Shown: positions 9,294-18,010, counted from the first letter of the stretch. The stretch: 64,000 nucleotides of DNA from Streptomyces sp. NK15101 (GCF_020400725.1 NZ_JAINVG010000018.1:41082-105081), one strand, 5' to 3'. Notes: a model not told the origin generated them from the sequence alone. Numbers and translations are program-made.

Positions 9294-10505
9294 ATGCCCC
9301 TCGCGCTCCTCGCCCTGGCTGTCGGAGCCTTCGGCATCGGCACGACCGAGTTCGTGATCATGGGCCTGTTGCCCCAGATCGCCGCCGACTACGGCGTCAC
9401 CATCCCCACCGCCGGCCTCCTGGTCACCGGCTACGCCCTCGGCGTCGTCCTCGGCGCGCCGGTGCTGACCGTCCTCGGCAACAAGGTCAGCCGCAAGCGA
9501 ATGCTCATGCTGCTCATGGGCCTGTTCGTGCTCGGCAACCTGCTCTCCGCCGTCGCCCCGAGCTTCGGGCTGATGCTGACCGGCCGCATCGTCGCCTCGC
9601 TCGCCCACGGATCGTTCTTCGGCATCGGATCGGTCGTGGCCGCCGAGCTGGTCGCGCCGGACAAGAAGGCCGGCGCCATCGCCACCATGTTCACCGGGCT
9701 GACCGTCGCCAACATCGTCGGCGTGCCGCTCGGCACCTTCGTCGGGCAGGCCGTGGGCTGGCGCACCACCTTCGCCGTCGTCGCCGCGCTCGGTGTGATC
9801 GGGTTCCTCGGCATCGCCAGGCTCGTGCCCGCCATGCCCCGCCCCGAAGGCGCCCGGCTGCGCGGCGAGCTCAAGGCCTTCCGCAACCCGCAGGTGCTGC
9901 TCGCGATGGCCATGACCGTGCTCGGCTTCGGCGGCGTCTTCGCCGCGATCACCTACGTCGCGCCGATGATGACCGAGGTCGCCGGCTACTCCGAGGGCGC
10001 CGTCACCTGGCTGCTCGTGCTCTTCGGCGTCGGCATGTTCCTCGGCAACCTGCTCGGCGGCCGCTTCGCCGACCGCGCGCTGATGCCCATGCTGTACGCG
10101 GCCCTCGGCGGCCTGGCGGTCGTGCTCGCGCTGTTCACCGTGACCGCGCACGACAAGGTCCTCGCCGCGATCACCATCCTGCTCGTCGGAGCACTCGGCT
10201 TCGCCACCGTGCCCCCGCTGCAGAAGCGCGTCCTCGACCAGGCCCACGGCGCGCCCACCCTGGCCTCCGCCGTCAACATCGGCGCCTTCAACCTCGGCAA
10301 CGCCCTCTCCGCCTGGCTCGGCGGCCTCGTCATCGCCGCCGGACTCGGCTACACCGCCCCGGACTGGGTCGGTGCCGCCCTCGCCGCCGCCGCCCTCGGC
10401 CTCGCCTTCTGGTCCGCCGCGCTTGAGCGCCGTGCCCCCGCCGTCGAGACCGACGTCGATGCCGCCGGCGCCACTGTCCGTACCCCCCTCCCCGTACATC
10501 ACTGA
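9294..10505 (+). CDS. MFS transporter, DHA1 family drug-type efflux
   Basis: A 403-residue, 12-helix transporter. The start MPLALLALAVGAFGIGTTEFVIMGLLP is diagnostic of the AraJ/YdhP-type DHA1 family, and GNKVSRKRMLM is the loop 2-3 motif. Likely a proton-driven efflux pump for small hydrophobic compounds or sugars. It opens a run of four same-strand genes (HbpS-like, SnoaL-like, aldo/keto reductase) that reads as a small detoxification operon. ATG 9294 has AAAGGG upstream; the frame is open further upstream without similarity. Confidence 0.85.
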   Translation: MPLALLALAVGAFGIGTTEFVIMGLLPQIAADYGVTIPTAGLLVTGYALGVVLGAPVLTVLGNKVSRKRMLMLLMGLFVLGNLLSAVAPSFGLMLTGRIVASLAHGSFFGIGSVVAAELVAPDKKAGAIATMFTGLTVANIVGVPLGTFVGQAVGWRTTFAVVAALGVIGFLGIARLVPAMPRPEGARLRGELKAFRNPQVLLAMAMTVLGFGGVFAAITYVAPMMTEVAGYSEGAVTWLLVLFGVGMFLGNLLGGRFADRALMPMLYAALGGLAVVLALFTVTAHDKVLAAITILLVGALGFATVPPLQKRVLDQAHGAPTLASAVNIGAFNLGNALSAWLGGLVIAAGLGYTAPDWVGAALAAAALGLAFWSAALERRAPAVETDVDAAGATVRTPLPVHH

Positions 10506-10525
10506 ACCCCCCGAGGAGAAGCACC

Positions 10526-10948
10526 ATGAGCACCACCGCCGTCACCCCACTGAGCACCGCCGACGCCGAGACCCTGGTCACCGCGGCCCGTCGTGCCGCC
10601 GACGCCGCCGGGGTCACCGTCAGCGTCACCGTCCTGGACGCGGGCGGGCACCTCCTGGCCTTCCGCCGGGACGACCGGGCGGTGCTGATCTCGGGCGAGA
10701 CCAGCACGCGCAAGGCGTACACCGCCCTCCAGCTGAACACCCCGACCGCCGATCTGGTCGACCTCGTGAAGCCCGACGGCCCGTTCCACTCGCTGCCCAC
10801 CGCGCTCGACCGGCCGCTGCTGTTCATCGCCGGCGGCATCCCCGTCCACCGCGACGGCCGCCTGATCGGCGCGATCGGCGTGGGCGGCGGCGCCCCCGAG
10901 CAGGACCACGGCTTCGCCGCCGCCGCGCTCGAGGAGCTCTCCCGGTGA
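10526..10948 (+). CDS. GlcG/HbpS-like heme-degrading family protein
   Basis: A 140-residue DUF336 (GlcG/HbpS) domain: SVTVLDAGGHLLAFRRDD, STRKAYTALQLNT and a closing FIAGGIPVHRDGRLIGAIGVGG. Streptomyces HbpS binds heme and senses redox stress, but it is secreted; this protein has no signal peptide, so it is probably a cytoplasmic relative of unknown ligand. GGAG lies ahead of ATG 10526. Its stop overlaps the next gene's GTG start by 3 bp. Confidence 0.8.
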   Translation: MSTTAVTPLSTADAETLVTAARRAADAAGVTVSVTVLDAGGHLLAFRRDDRAVLISGETSTRKAYTALQLNTPTADLVDLVKPDGPFHSLPTALDRPLLFIAGGIPVHRDGRLIGAIGVGGGAPEQDHGFAAAALEELSR

Positions 10949-11304
10949 CCGACCCCCGCACCCGTACCCCGCGAGAGGTCTTCGCAGACCACGGCACCCG
11001 CCTCGGCACCGGCGACCTCGACCTGATCAGCCGGAACTACACGGCGGACGCGGTCTTCGTCACCCCCGACGGCGTCCTCACCGGACGCGAGGGCGTGCGG
11101 GAGGGCATCGGCCGGCTCCTGTCCGACCTGCCCGACGCCGACTGGCGGCTCGTCCCGCAGTTCGCGGGCGACGTCCTGTTCCTGGAGTGGACCGCCACCG
11201 GCTCCGCCCACGAGGTCCTCGACGGCGTCGACACCTTCGTCTTCCGCGACGGGCTCATCAGCGCCCAGACCGTCCGCTACACCCTCACCGAACGCACCAA
11301 GTGA
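10945..11304 (+). CDS. SnoaL/NTF2-like domain protein
   Basis: A 119-residue protein with the SnoaL-like pattern: RNYTADAVFVTPDGVLTGREGV, then DVLFLEWTATGSAHEV and a closing FRDGLISAQTVRYTL. The cone-shaped NTF2 fold binds small hydrophobic molecules and often acts as an isomerase, hydrolase or accessory to oxidoreductases. GTG 10945 overlaps the HbpS-like stop, so translation is coupled. The substrate is unknown. Confidence 0.8.
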   Translation: MTDPRTRTPREVFADHGTRLGTGDLDLISRNYTADAVFVTPDGVLTGREGVREGIGRLLSDLPDADWRLVPQFAGDVLFLEWTATGSAHEVLDGVDTFVFRDGLISAQTVRYTLTERTK

Positions 11305-11321
11305 AGGAACAGCCCCTCACC

Positions 11322-12161
11322 ATGGCCCCCTCCGCCACCCCCGCCGTTCCCACCGTCACCCTGAACAACGGCGTCGAGATCCCCCAGCTCGGCTTCGGCG
11401 TCTTCCAGGTCCCCGACGACGAGACCACCGCCGCCGTCACCACCGCCCTCGAGGCCGGTTACCGCAGCATCGACACCGCCGCGATCTACGGCAACGAGAC
11501 CGGCGTCGGGCGTGCGCTGGCCGCCTCCGGGCTGCCCCGTGAGGAGCTCTTCGTCACCACCAAGCTGTGGAACGCCGACCAGGGTCACGACTCCACCCTC
11601 CGCGCCTTCGACGACAGCCTCGCCAAGCTCGGCCTCGACCACGTCGACCTCTACCTGATCCACTGGCCGGCGCCCGCCCGCGACCTGTACCGGGACTCCT
11701 GGCGCGCCCTGGAGCGACTCGCCGGGGAAGGACGCGTCCGCGCCGTCGGCGTCTCCAACTTCCAGCCCGGTCACCTCCGGCGGCTCATGGCCGGTACGAC
11801 GCTGACCCCGGCCGTCAACCAGATCGAGCTCCACCCCGGTCTGCAGCAGACCGAGTTGCGCGCCTTCCACGCCGGGCACGGCATCGCCACCGAGGCGTGG
11901 AGCCCGCTCGCCCAGGGTGCCGTCCTCGACGACCCGGCCATCGCGGCCATCGCCGCCCGGTACGACAAGTCCCCCGCGCAGGTCGTCATCCGCTGGCACC
12001 TGCAGCTCGGCAACATCGTCATACCCAAGTCGGTCACCCCCGCCCGGATCCGCGAGAACTCCGACGTCTTCGACTTCGCCCTCACGGACGAGGAGATGCG
12101 GTCCGTGGCCGCGCTCGACCGCGACCTGCGGACCGGCCCGCACCCCGACGACCTCGACTGA
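11322..12161 (+). CDS. Aldo/keto reductase, 2,5-diketo-D-gluconate reductase type
   Basis: A 279-residue NADPH-dependent carbonyl reductase. GVEIPQLGFGVFQVP, the catalytic D/Y pair in SIDTAAIYGNE, catalytic Lys in VTTKLWNADQ, LIHWP with the catalytic His, GVSNFQPGHL and the cofactor motif IPKSVTPARIREN are all present. It closes the operon that starts with the DHA1 transporter, and a strong terminator follows. ATG 11322 is chosen; a GTG at 11301 overlapping the previous stop would add 7 residues. Confidence 0.9.
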   Translation: MAPSATPAVPTVTLNNGVEIPQLGFGVFQVPDDETTAAVTTALEAGYRSIDTAAIYGNETGVGRALAASGLPREELFVTTKLWNADQGHDSTLRAFDDSLAKLGLDHVDLYLIHWPAPARDLYRDSWRALERLAGEGRVRAVGVSNFQPGHLRRLMAGTTLTPAVNQIELHPGLQQTELRAFHAGHGIATEAWSPLAQGAVLDDPAIAAIAARYDKSPAQVVIRWHLQLGNIVIPKSVTPARIRENSDVFDFALTDEEMRSVAALDRDLRTGPHPDDLD

Positions 12162-12180
12162 GCCGGCTCCCCCTCCCCAC

Positions 12181-12224
12181 GGGCTCCGTCCCCGGCAGGC
12201 CCCGGGCCGCCGGGGACGGAGCCC
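12181..12224 (+). terminator. Strong hairpin terminator
   Basis: A perfect 16-bp stem (12181-12196 with 12209-12224) and 12-nt loop lie 20 nt after the aldo/keto reductase stop and 28 nt before the next gene. Confidence 0.75.
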
Positions 12225-12251
12225 CGCCCGCCCGGAAGGACGAACACCGTC

Positions 12252-13292
12252 GTGGCACCCCTCTCTCCCGCCCTCGCCCGCCTGGCCCCCGGCGACGGGC
12301 GACTCACCCTCGGCCTCGAACTCCCCCTCGACAACGACTGGGCCCGGGCGCGCGTACCCGCCGACCGCGAGGCCGGGCGCCCGTTCGGAGTCCCCGACCT
12401 GAGCGAGCACACCCGGCTCGCCCGGCTCGCCGACCGGCTCGGCTTCGCCGCCCTGTGGCTGCGGGACGTGCCGCTGTACGACCCCGTCCGGTTCGGCGAC
12501 GCCGGCTCGGTCTTCGAGACCTTCACCCACCTCGGTCACCTGGCCGCCGTCACCGAGAACGCCGTCCTCGGCACCGGCGCGATCGTGCTGCCCCTGCGCG
12601 ACCCGCTGCTGGTCGCCAAGGCCGCGGCCACCGTCGACGTCCTGTCGGGCGGCCGCATGCTGCTCGGCCTCGCGAGCGGCGACCGTCCCGTGGAGTACCC
12701 GCTGTTCGGGCGGGACTTCGAGGCGCGCGGCACGGCCTTCCGCGAGGGCGTCGAGGTCCTGCGGGCCGCCTGGCGCGCGGGCCCGCTGGAGCTGCCCCGG
12801 GCCGGGCTCGGTGCGGACCGGCGACTGGAGGTCCTGCCCAGGCCCGTCCACACGGCCGGCATCCCCCTCGCCGTCGCAGGCGGCGCGCAGCAGACGCCCG
12901 AGTGGATCGCGGCGCACGCCGACGCCTCCCTCAACTACCCGCGCGACCTGGGCGCGCTGCGCCTGAAGACGCGCGAGTGGCGGAAGCTCACGGGTGGCGG
13001 GAAGCCGTACCTCACGCCGATGGTCCTGGACCTTCAGGAGGATCCGGGCGCCCCGGCGAGGCCCGTCCGCCTGGGTCTCAGCACGGGCGGCAAGGCGCTG
13101 CGCGGCCACCTGGAGCAGATGGCCGCGCTCGGCGTCGCCCATGTCTCCTTCAACCTCCGGCCGAACGACCGGCCCGTCGACGAGGTGCTGCGGGAACTCG
13201 CCGAGGACGTCCTGCCCCACTTCCCCACGCCCGTGGAAGTTCCTCGCGAGAAGCCCCGGCCGGATTCCCCTACCGGGGAGCCCGCGCCGTGA
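12252..13292 (+). CDS. LLM-class flavin-dependent oxidoreductase
   Basis: A 346-residue luciferase-like (bacterial luciferase/F420 reductase fold) protein. LTLGLELPLDNDW, FAALWLRDVPLYDP, a nonfluorescent TVDVLSGGRMLLGLASGDRP segment and TAGIPLAVAGGAQQTPEW match the family. It should use FMNH2 or F420 to oxidise a small organic substrate. GTG 12252 has GGAAGGA upstream. The 3' end overlaps the converging methyltransferase gene by 23 bp. The preceding terminator suggests its own promoter. Confidence 0.85.
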   Translation: MAPLSPALARLAPGDGRLTLGLELPLDNDWARARVPADREAGRPFGVPDLSEHTRLARLADRLGFAALWLRDVPLYDPVRFGDAGSVFETFTHLGHLAAVTENAVLGTGAIVLPLRDPLLVAKAAATVDVLSGGRMLLGLASGDRPVEYPLFGRDFEARGTAFREGVEVLRAAWRAGPLELPRAGLGADRRLEVLPRPVHTAGIPLAVAGGAQQTPEWIAAHADASLNYPRDLGALRLKTREWRKLTGGGKPYLTPMVLDLQEDPGAPARPVRLGLSTGGKALRGHLEQMAALGVAHVSFNLRPNDRPVDEVLRELAEDVLPHFPTPVEVPREKPRPDSPTGEPAP

Positions 13293-14047
13293 GCAGTGGC
13301 TGGAAGAAGCCCGTCTCCTCGGGGAGCCGCCATTCCAGGTCCATGAGGCCGGCCTCGGCCGCGAGGGCGGTCAGTCGGTCCTTTCCGATCGCCCAGTAGG
13401 TGGTCCGGCGGACCTGAACGCGCCATTCTCCCCCCTGCCGGGACGAGCTGGAAGTGCTCCAGGTCGTAGTGCTCGCCGTCGTCGTGCCAGTGCCAGAGCT
13501 GGAAGGTGACCGTCCTCTCCTCGGCACCGGCCCCGTCGGTGCTCCGGTGGACTTGGGGCGGCGTCGAAGCGGGGTGGTCGCGGAGCAGATCGTCGTACGG
13601 GCGTGTGCTGACCAGGAGTCGGCCCGCGGGGCGCAGCACGCGGCGCATCTCGGTGAGGGCGGCGAGCACGTCCCGCTCCGTCAGCAGGTGGGGCAGCGAG
13701 TTGTCGGCGCAGACGACGACGTCGAAGCGACCGTCCGGGAACGGAAGGCGCCTCATGTCGGCGGCGGCCGCGCTCAGGCTCAGGCTCCGGCGGCCGGCCT
13801 CGCGGGCCGAACGGGCGGCGGCGCGGGGGCTGAGGTCGGTGCCTGTGACGAGGTGCCCGCGCAGCGCGAGGCCGATGGCCTGCGTTCCGATGCCACAGGA
13901 GCAGTCGAGCACCGTTGCCCGGTCCAGGCCGATCAGGGCGTCCAGGGCCTCCCCCTGCCGGCGGACGCTCGCGTCCCAGTCCGGGTAGATCAGGTGGTAG
14001 TCGTCGGCCAGTCGGTCGTAGAACCGCGCCACGGGCGTCAGAGGCAT
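13270..14047 (-). pseudogene. Class I SAM methyltransferase, interrupted by one apparent frameshift
   Basis: Residues from ATG 14047 encode a methyltransferase: ATVLDCSCGIGTQAIGLALRG is the SAM-binding motif I, followed by GTDLSP, FDVVVCADNSLPHL and MRRVLRPAGRLLVSTRP. After the PAGG codons the frame shifts at a run of six C on the + strand (13430-13435). Removing one base restores EWRVQVRRTTYWAIGKDRL and a normal C terminus ending at TAG 13270. The restored protein is about 258 residues, usual for the family. A single extra base in a homopolymer suggests sequencing error; a true null or phase-variable allele is possible. The substrate is unknown. Confidence 0.8.
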
Positions 14048-14079
14048 GGACAGAGACTACCGACACCCCGTCACTTCGC

Positions 14080-14673
14080 TCAGGTGGCGGTCCGCGTCCG
14101 CGGGCCGAGGCCGTGCAGCAGGGTGTCGACGACGCGTGTGGCGAGGGCGTCCATGGCGGCGTCGGTGTCCGGGGCCTGGGTGGCGGCTTCGTGGATGAGG
14201 GCGTAGTAGACGCGGCGCGCCCAGTCCAGATCGGTGTCGGGCGGGAGCACGCCGGCGTCGCGGAGGCGGACGAACAGCCGCTCGCACCGAGCCAGGACGT
14301 CGGCGTGCACGCTCGCGACCTCGGGGGCGTCGGTGGGCAGGGCGCCCATGGCGAAGCCCCAGCCGATCTTCACGCGGAGCACGTTCGCGGTGACCTGGTA
14401 GAGCGCGACGTCGGGCGGGGTGGTTTCGGGCCGGGCGGTTTCGACGGCTTCGTGGAACCGCTGCGCCGCCCAGGCGGACAGCGCCCCGATGAGCGCCTCC
14501 CGCGAGGCGAACCTCCGGTGCACGGTGGTCCGCGCGACCCCGGCGGCCTCGGCGATCTGTTCCATGGTGGCGGCGGGGTTCGCGGACAGCACCCGCTCCG
14601 CGGCTTCGAGGATCGCGCGCACGGTCCGCTCGGTGTCGGCGCGCAACGGCTTCGTGGAGGCGGGCAGGGCCAT
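14080..14673 (-). CDS. TetR/AcrR family regulator
   Basis: A 197-residue repressor-type protein. The N-terminal HTH reads ATMEQIAEAAGVARTTVHRRFASREALIGAL. The C-terminal ligand domain is undefined. ATG 14673 has GGAAGGA 7 nt upstream. It diverges from the SDR gene at 14810 across 136 bp containing a promoter and inverted repeat, the classic layout for a TetR repressor controlling itself and its neighbour. Confidence 0.9.
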   Translation of the reverse strand: MALPASTKPLRADTERTVRAILEAAERVLSANPAATMEQIAEAAGVARTTVHRRFASREALIGALSAWAAQRFHEAVETARPETTPPDVALYQVTANVLRVKIGWGFAMGALPTDAPEVASVHADVLARCERLFVRLRDAGVLPPDTDLDWARRVYYALIHEAATQAPDTDAAMDALATRVVDTLLHGLGPRTRTAT

Positions 14674-14739
14674 GGGCGGGTCCTTCCGGTGGGGCGGTGA
14701 CCCCATGAGGTTACGACGGCGCAGCAACTCATCCATAAC

Positions 14740-14775
14740 TTGCAACACTAATGACGCATGTTTTAGATTCCATGC
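14740..14775 (+). promoter_or_regulatory. Promoter and candidate TetR operator for the SDR gene
   Basis: TTGCAA (14740-14745), 17-bp spacer, TTAGAT (14763-14768). An inverted repeat GCATG-N10-CATGC (14756-14760/14771-14775) straddles the -10, well placed for repression by the divergent TetR protein. Confidence 0.6.
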
Positions 14776-14809
14776 ATCGGAGATGTCGCGCCTACTTGCG
14801 GAGGAATCC

Positions 14810-15592
14810 ATGGACCTGCAGTTGAACGGCAAGACCGCCCTCGTCACGGGGGCCAGCAGGGGTATCGGACTGGCCGTCACCCGCGCCCTGACCGCCGAAG
14901 GGGTGCGCGTCGCGGCCGCCGCCCGCACGCCCACGCCGGAGCTGGCGGCGATCGGTGCGATACCGGTGGCGGTCGACCTCTCCGCCCCCGCCGCGGCGGA
15001 GCGCCTGGTCTCGGAGGCCGCGGCCGAGCTGGGCGGCATCGACATCCTGGTCAACAACGTCGGCGGCGGCGACGGCGGCGTGAACGGCGGTTTCGTCGAC
15101 GTCACCGACGCGCAGTGGGCGCAGATCATGGACCTGAACTTCCTGGCCACCGTCCGCGTCACCCGCGCCGCCCTGCCCGCCCTGCTGACCGCCCGGGGCG
15201 CGATCGTCAACGTGTCGTCGATCGGCGCGCGCGTCCCGCACTCCGGCCCCATCGCGTACACCACCGCCAAAGCGGCGCTCACCGCGTTCGGCAAGGCGCT
15301 GGCGGAGGATGTGGGCCGGCAGGGCGTACGGGTGAACACCGTCTCGCCGGGTCCGGTCCGCACCGACATGTGGGAGAGCCCGACCGGTTACGGTGCCGGG
15401 CTCGCCGCGGCCATGGGGGTCCCCCACGACCGGCTGCTGGCCGGATTGCCCACGGCGACGGGCATGCTCATCGACCGGCTGGTCGAACCCGACGAGGTCG
15501 CGGCCCTGGTCGCCTATCTGGCCTCACCCCTCGCCTCCGCGACCACCGGAACCGACCACATCATCGACGGCGGAGCGGTCAAGACCGCCTAG
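14810..15592 (+). CDS. SDR family oxidoreductase
   Basis: A 260-residue short-chain dehydrogenase. It has the cofactor motif TGASRGIG, NNVGGG, catalytic Ser in NVSSIGAR, the YxxxK pair in YTTAKAAL, and the closing IDGGAVKTA of classical SDRs. It probably reduces or oxidises a small carbonyl or alcohol compound, regulated by the divergent TetR. ATG 14810 has GGAGGAATCC directly upstream. Confidence 0.9.
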   Translation: MDLQLNGKTALVTGASRGIGLAVTRALTAEGVRVAAAARTPTPELAAIGAIPVAVDLSAPAAAERLVSEAAAELGGIDILVNNVGGGDGGVNGGFVDVTDAQWAQIMDLNFLATVRVTRAALPALLTARGAIVNVSSIGARVPHSGPIAYTTAKAALTAFGKALAEDVGRQGVRVNTVSPGPVRTDMWESPTGYGAGLAAAMGVPHDRLLAGLPTATGMLIDRLVEPDEVAALVAYLASPLASATTGTDHIIDGGAVKTA

Positions 15593-15729
15593 GACCCGCC
15601 CGTGCGAGCCTTCGGCCAGGGCGCCCTCCTCGACGCCGCCGTGGCCGGGCTGCTCGCTCGCGGCGGCGTCGTGCGCCAGGGCCACGGCGGGCCGTGACGA
15701 TCGTCATGGCCGGAAGGGTCTGGAGACAG

Positions 15730-15843
15730 GTGCCCAAGGGCAGCACGCCGTCCCGCGAGCGGATCGTGACCGGCGCCGCCGACGTGATCAGCCGGCGCGG
15801 GCCGGGCGCCACGAGCATCCGGGAGACGGCCGAGCACGCCGGA
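15730..15843 (+). pseudogene. TetR-family N-terminal fragment
   Basis: The 38 codons from GTG 15730 (GGAGA just upstream) encode VPKGSTPSRERIVTGAADV and a following ISRRGPGATSI segment typical of the TetR DNA-binding domain. Similarity stops at AEHAG, in the middle of the HTH, before the recognition helix. The frame then runs on through unrelated codons to 15957. No ligand domain is present, so this is a relic. The rest of 15593-15968 shows no other gene; a 31-codon frame at 15602-15697 is unsupported. Confidence 0.6.
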
Positions 15844-15968
15844 CAGGGGGCTGCCCTCGCCCGGCCGACCACGGCGCTTGTTCGGCTCACCCCCGGTGGC
15901 CCGGGGGAGCGTCCGGCCGGAGGGTGGAGTGAGGACGCCTGTCGCCCGAGCCCATGAGGACGCCGCCG

Positions 15969-17786
15969 ATGCATCGCTACCCGCCGATCGCCGACCACGG
16001 TCTCGTCGGAGATCTGCAGACGTGCGCGCTGGTGTCCGCCGAGGGCGTCGTGGACTGGTTCTGCTCGCCCCGCTTCGACTCCCCGAGCGTCTTCGGCCGG
16101 CTCCTCGACCACCGGCGCGGCGGCCACTTCTCGATCACCGTGGACGCGCCCGGCACGACGGTGCGACAGCTGTACCTGGCCGACAGCGCGGTGCTGCTCA
16201 CCCGCTTCCTCACGCCCGACGGAGTCGGCGAGGTCGCCGACTTCATGCCGCTCCCCGCGGACCCGACCGTGCCCACCGACCGGCACGCCCTGATCCGGGT
16301 GCTGCGGGTGGTCCGCGGCACCGTCCGCTTCGCGGTCGAGTGCCGGCCGCGCTTCGACTACGGGCGGGAGCCGCACGAGCTGGCCCTGGACGGCGCCACC
16401 GCGCGTTTCACCGGGGCCACGGCCGTCGCCCACCTCCAGGTGCTCGGGGCCGTCACGCCGGAGCGCGACGGCCAGGACGTGCGCGCCGAGGTGGAGCTGA
16501 CCGCCGGTCAGCGCGCCGCCGCCGTGCTCACCCTGGACGCCCCCGGCGCGGAGCCTCCGGAGCCGGCCGACGAAACGAGCCTGCGGGCCGCTTTCGACGG
16601 CGTCCGCTTCTTCTGGCACGACTGGATCAGCCGATGCCGCTACCGCGGCCGCTGGCAGGAGCAGGTCAACCGCTCGGCGATCACGCTGAAGCTGCTCACG
16701 TACGCCCCGTCCGGCGCGCCGGTGGCCGCCGCCACCATGGGGCTGCCCGAGCAGGTCGGCGGCGAACGCAACTGGGACTACCGCTACACCTGGATCCGGG
16801 ACGCCTCACTGTCCGTGCGCGCGATGGTCGACCTGGGCTTCACCGAGGAGGCGGACGCCTTCCGCCACTGGCTGGGCGCCCGGATGCAGGCCGGCGGCAC
16901 GGTCAGCGGCGAGCCGCTGCAGATCATGTACCGGGTGGACGGCGACCCGCACCTGCGGGAGGAGGTGCTGGACCATCTGGAGGGCTGGCGCGGCTCGGCC
17001 CCGGTCCGGGCCGGCAACGGCGCCGCCGACCAGCTCCAGCTGGACATCTACGGCGAGGCCGTCCACGCCTTCTCACAGGCCCGCGACCTCGCGCAGCTGG
17101 CCGGCTACGACGGCTGGCAGCGCTTCGCCGCCACGGTGGACTGGCTGTGCGAGCACTGGGACCGCCCCGACGAGGGGATCTGGGAGACCCGTGGCGGCCG
17201 CCAGGACTTCACGTACAGCCGGCTGATGTGCTGGGTCGCCTTCGACCGCGCGGTGCGGATGGCCAACGAGTTCGGCCGCCCCGCCGACCTGCCGCGCTGG
17301 ACCGCCGCCCGGGACGCGGTGCTGCACCAGGTGATGGAGCGCGGCTGGTCGACCGAGCGGCAGGCCTTCGTGCAGCACTACGGCAGCGAGGTCCTGGACG
17401 CCTCGCTGCTGATGATGCCGATCACCCGGTTCATCGCGCCGCGCGACCCGCGCTGGCTCTCCACCCTGGACGCGATGGACCGCGACCTGGTCTCCGACAG
17501 CCTGGTCTACCGCTACGACCCGGCCGCCTCCCCCGACGGCCTGCGCGGCTCCGAGGGCACCTTCTCGCTGTGCAGCTTCCTGTACGTGGACGCGCTCGCC
17601 CGGACCGGCCGGCTCGAACAGGCCCGGTACGCCTTCGACAAGATGCTCACGTACGCCAACCACGTCGGGCTGTTCGCCGAGGAGATCGGCCCGACCGGCG
17701 AACAACTCGGCAACTTCCCGCAGGCCTTCACCCACCTCGCGCTGATCACCGCCGCGCTGACCCTCGACGAGGCACTCAACCGCTGA
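15969..17786 (+). CDS. Glycoside hydrolase family 15 (glucoamylase/trehalase-like)
   Basis: A protein of about 605 residues. The N-terminal beta-sandwich begins YPPIADHGLVGDLQTCALVS with GVVDWFCSPRFDSPS. The catalytic (alpha/alpha)6 barrel has the hallmark GGERNWDYRYTWIRDASL, and the second catalytic carboxylate lies in the C-terminal EEIGPTGEQLGNFPQAFTHL. Actinobacterial enzymes of this type include trehalases and alpha-glucosidases, and it is cytoplasmic (no signal peptide). ATG 15969 is preferred for the AGGAC upstream; ATG 15954 would add 5 residues. Confidence 0.88.
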   Translation: MHRYPPIADHGLVGDLQTCALVSAEGVVDWFCSPRFDSPSVFGRLLDHRRGGHFSITVDAPGTTVRQLYLADSAVLLTRFLTPDGVGEVADFMPLPADPTVPTDRHALIRVLRVVRGTVRFAVECRPRFDYGREPHELALDGATARFTGATAVAHLQVLGAVTPERDGQDVRAEVELTAGQRAAAVLTLDAPGAEPPEPADETSLRAAFDGVRFFWHDWISRCRYRGRWQEQVNRSAITLKLLTYAPSGAPVAAATMGLPEQVGGERNWDYRYTWIRDASLSVRAMVDLGFTEEADAFRHWLGARMQAGGTVSGEPLQIMYRVDGDPHLREEVLDHLEGWRGSAPVRAGNGAADQLQLDIYGEAVHAFSQARDLAQLAGYDGWQRFAATVDWLCEHWDRPDEGIWETRGGRQDFTYSRLMCWVAFDRAVRMANEFGRPADLPRWTAARDAVLHQVMERGWSTERQAFVQHYGSEVLDASLLMMPITRFIAPRDPRWLSTLDAMDRDLVSDSLVYRYDPAASPDGLRGSEGTFSLCSFLYVDALARTGRLEQARYAFDKMLTYANHVGLFAEEIGPTGEQLGNFPQAFTHLALITAALTLDEALNR

Positions 17787-17795
17787 CACCGCCGG

Positions 17796-17817
17796 GGCGG
17801 CGTCGCTCCACGCCGCC
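17796..17817 (+). terminator. Hairpin after GH15 gene
   Basis: An 8-bp perfect stem (GGCGGCGT/ACGCCGCC) with a 6-nt loop begins 9 nt after the stop codon. Confidence 0.55.
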
Positions 17818-17880
17818 GTCCCGGTGTGCCGAGGGCGTTTCGATCATGCGAACTACGCGCGTCAACCTGCCCTTACGCCG

Positions 17881-17909
17881 TTGACGCCCCGGGCCGGCCC
17901 GGCGAGACT
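17881..17909 (+). promoter_or_regulatory. Promoter of the leader peptide/sulfatase transcript
   Basis: TTGACG (17881-17886), 17-bp spacer, GAGACT (17904-17909). The predicted start point falls at or within a few bases of the leader peptide ATG at 17918, so the messenger would be leaderless. Confidence 0.6.
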
Positions 17910-17917
17910 CCTGCCTC

Positions 17918-18010
17918 ATGCAGCCCCCGCGTGACCGCTCGGTCACCCTCGTCCAGCGCCGGCACGTGGACCTCGTCCGTGTCGCGAGCGCGGCCTGTCG
18001 CCGCCCCTGA
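17918..18010 (+). CDS. Putative leader peptide upstream of sulfatase
   Basis: A 30-codon gene whose product contains LVQRRHVDLVRVASAACRR before the stop. This matches a recurrent actinobacterial leader-peptide pattern (RRHVDL...R...C..R) found ahead of sulfur-metabolism and transport genes. The cysteine codon near the end is what a cysteine-responsive attenuator would sense: slow reading when cysteine is scarce would alter folding of the following 125 nt and raise expression downstream. It lies 125 nt upstream of a sulfatase gene, which releases sulfate. The peptide pattern and its start at the predicted transcription start are seen directly; the attenuation mechanism is inference. Confidence 0.75.
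   Translation: MQPPRDRSVTLVQRRHVDLVRVASAACRRP

Noticed and set aside
15602..15697. 31-codon frame after the SDR gene
   Set aside because: No ribosome-binding site or recognisable product; probably debris next to the TetR relic.
17849..17884. Short frame beginning MRTTRVNLPLRR upstream of the leader peptide
   Set aside because: It lies upstream of and partly overlaps the predicted promoter and has no cysteine or known pattern; the frame at 17918 is far better supported.
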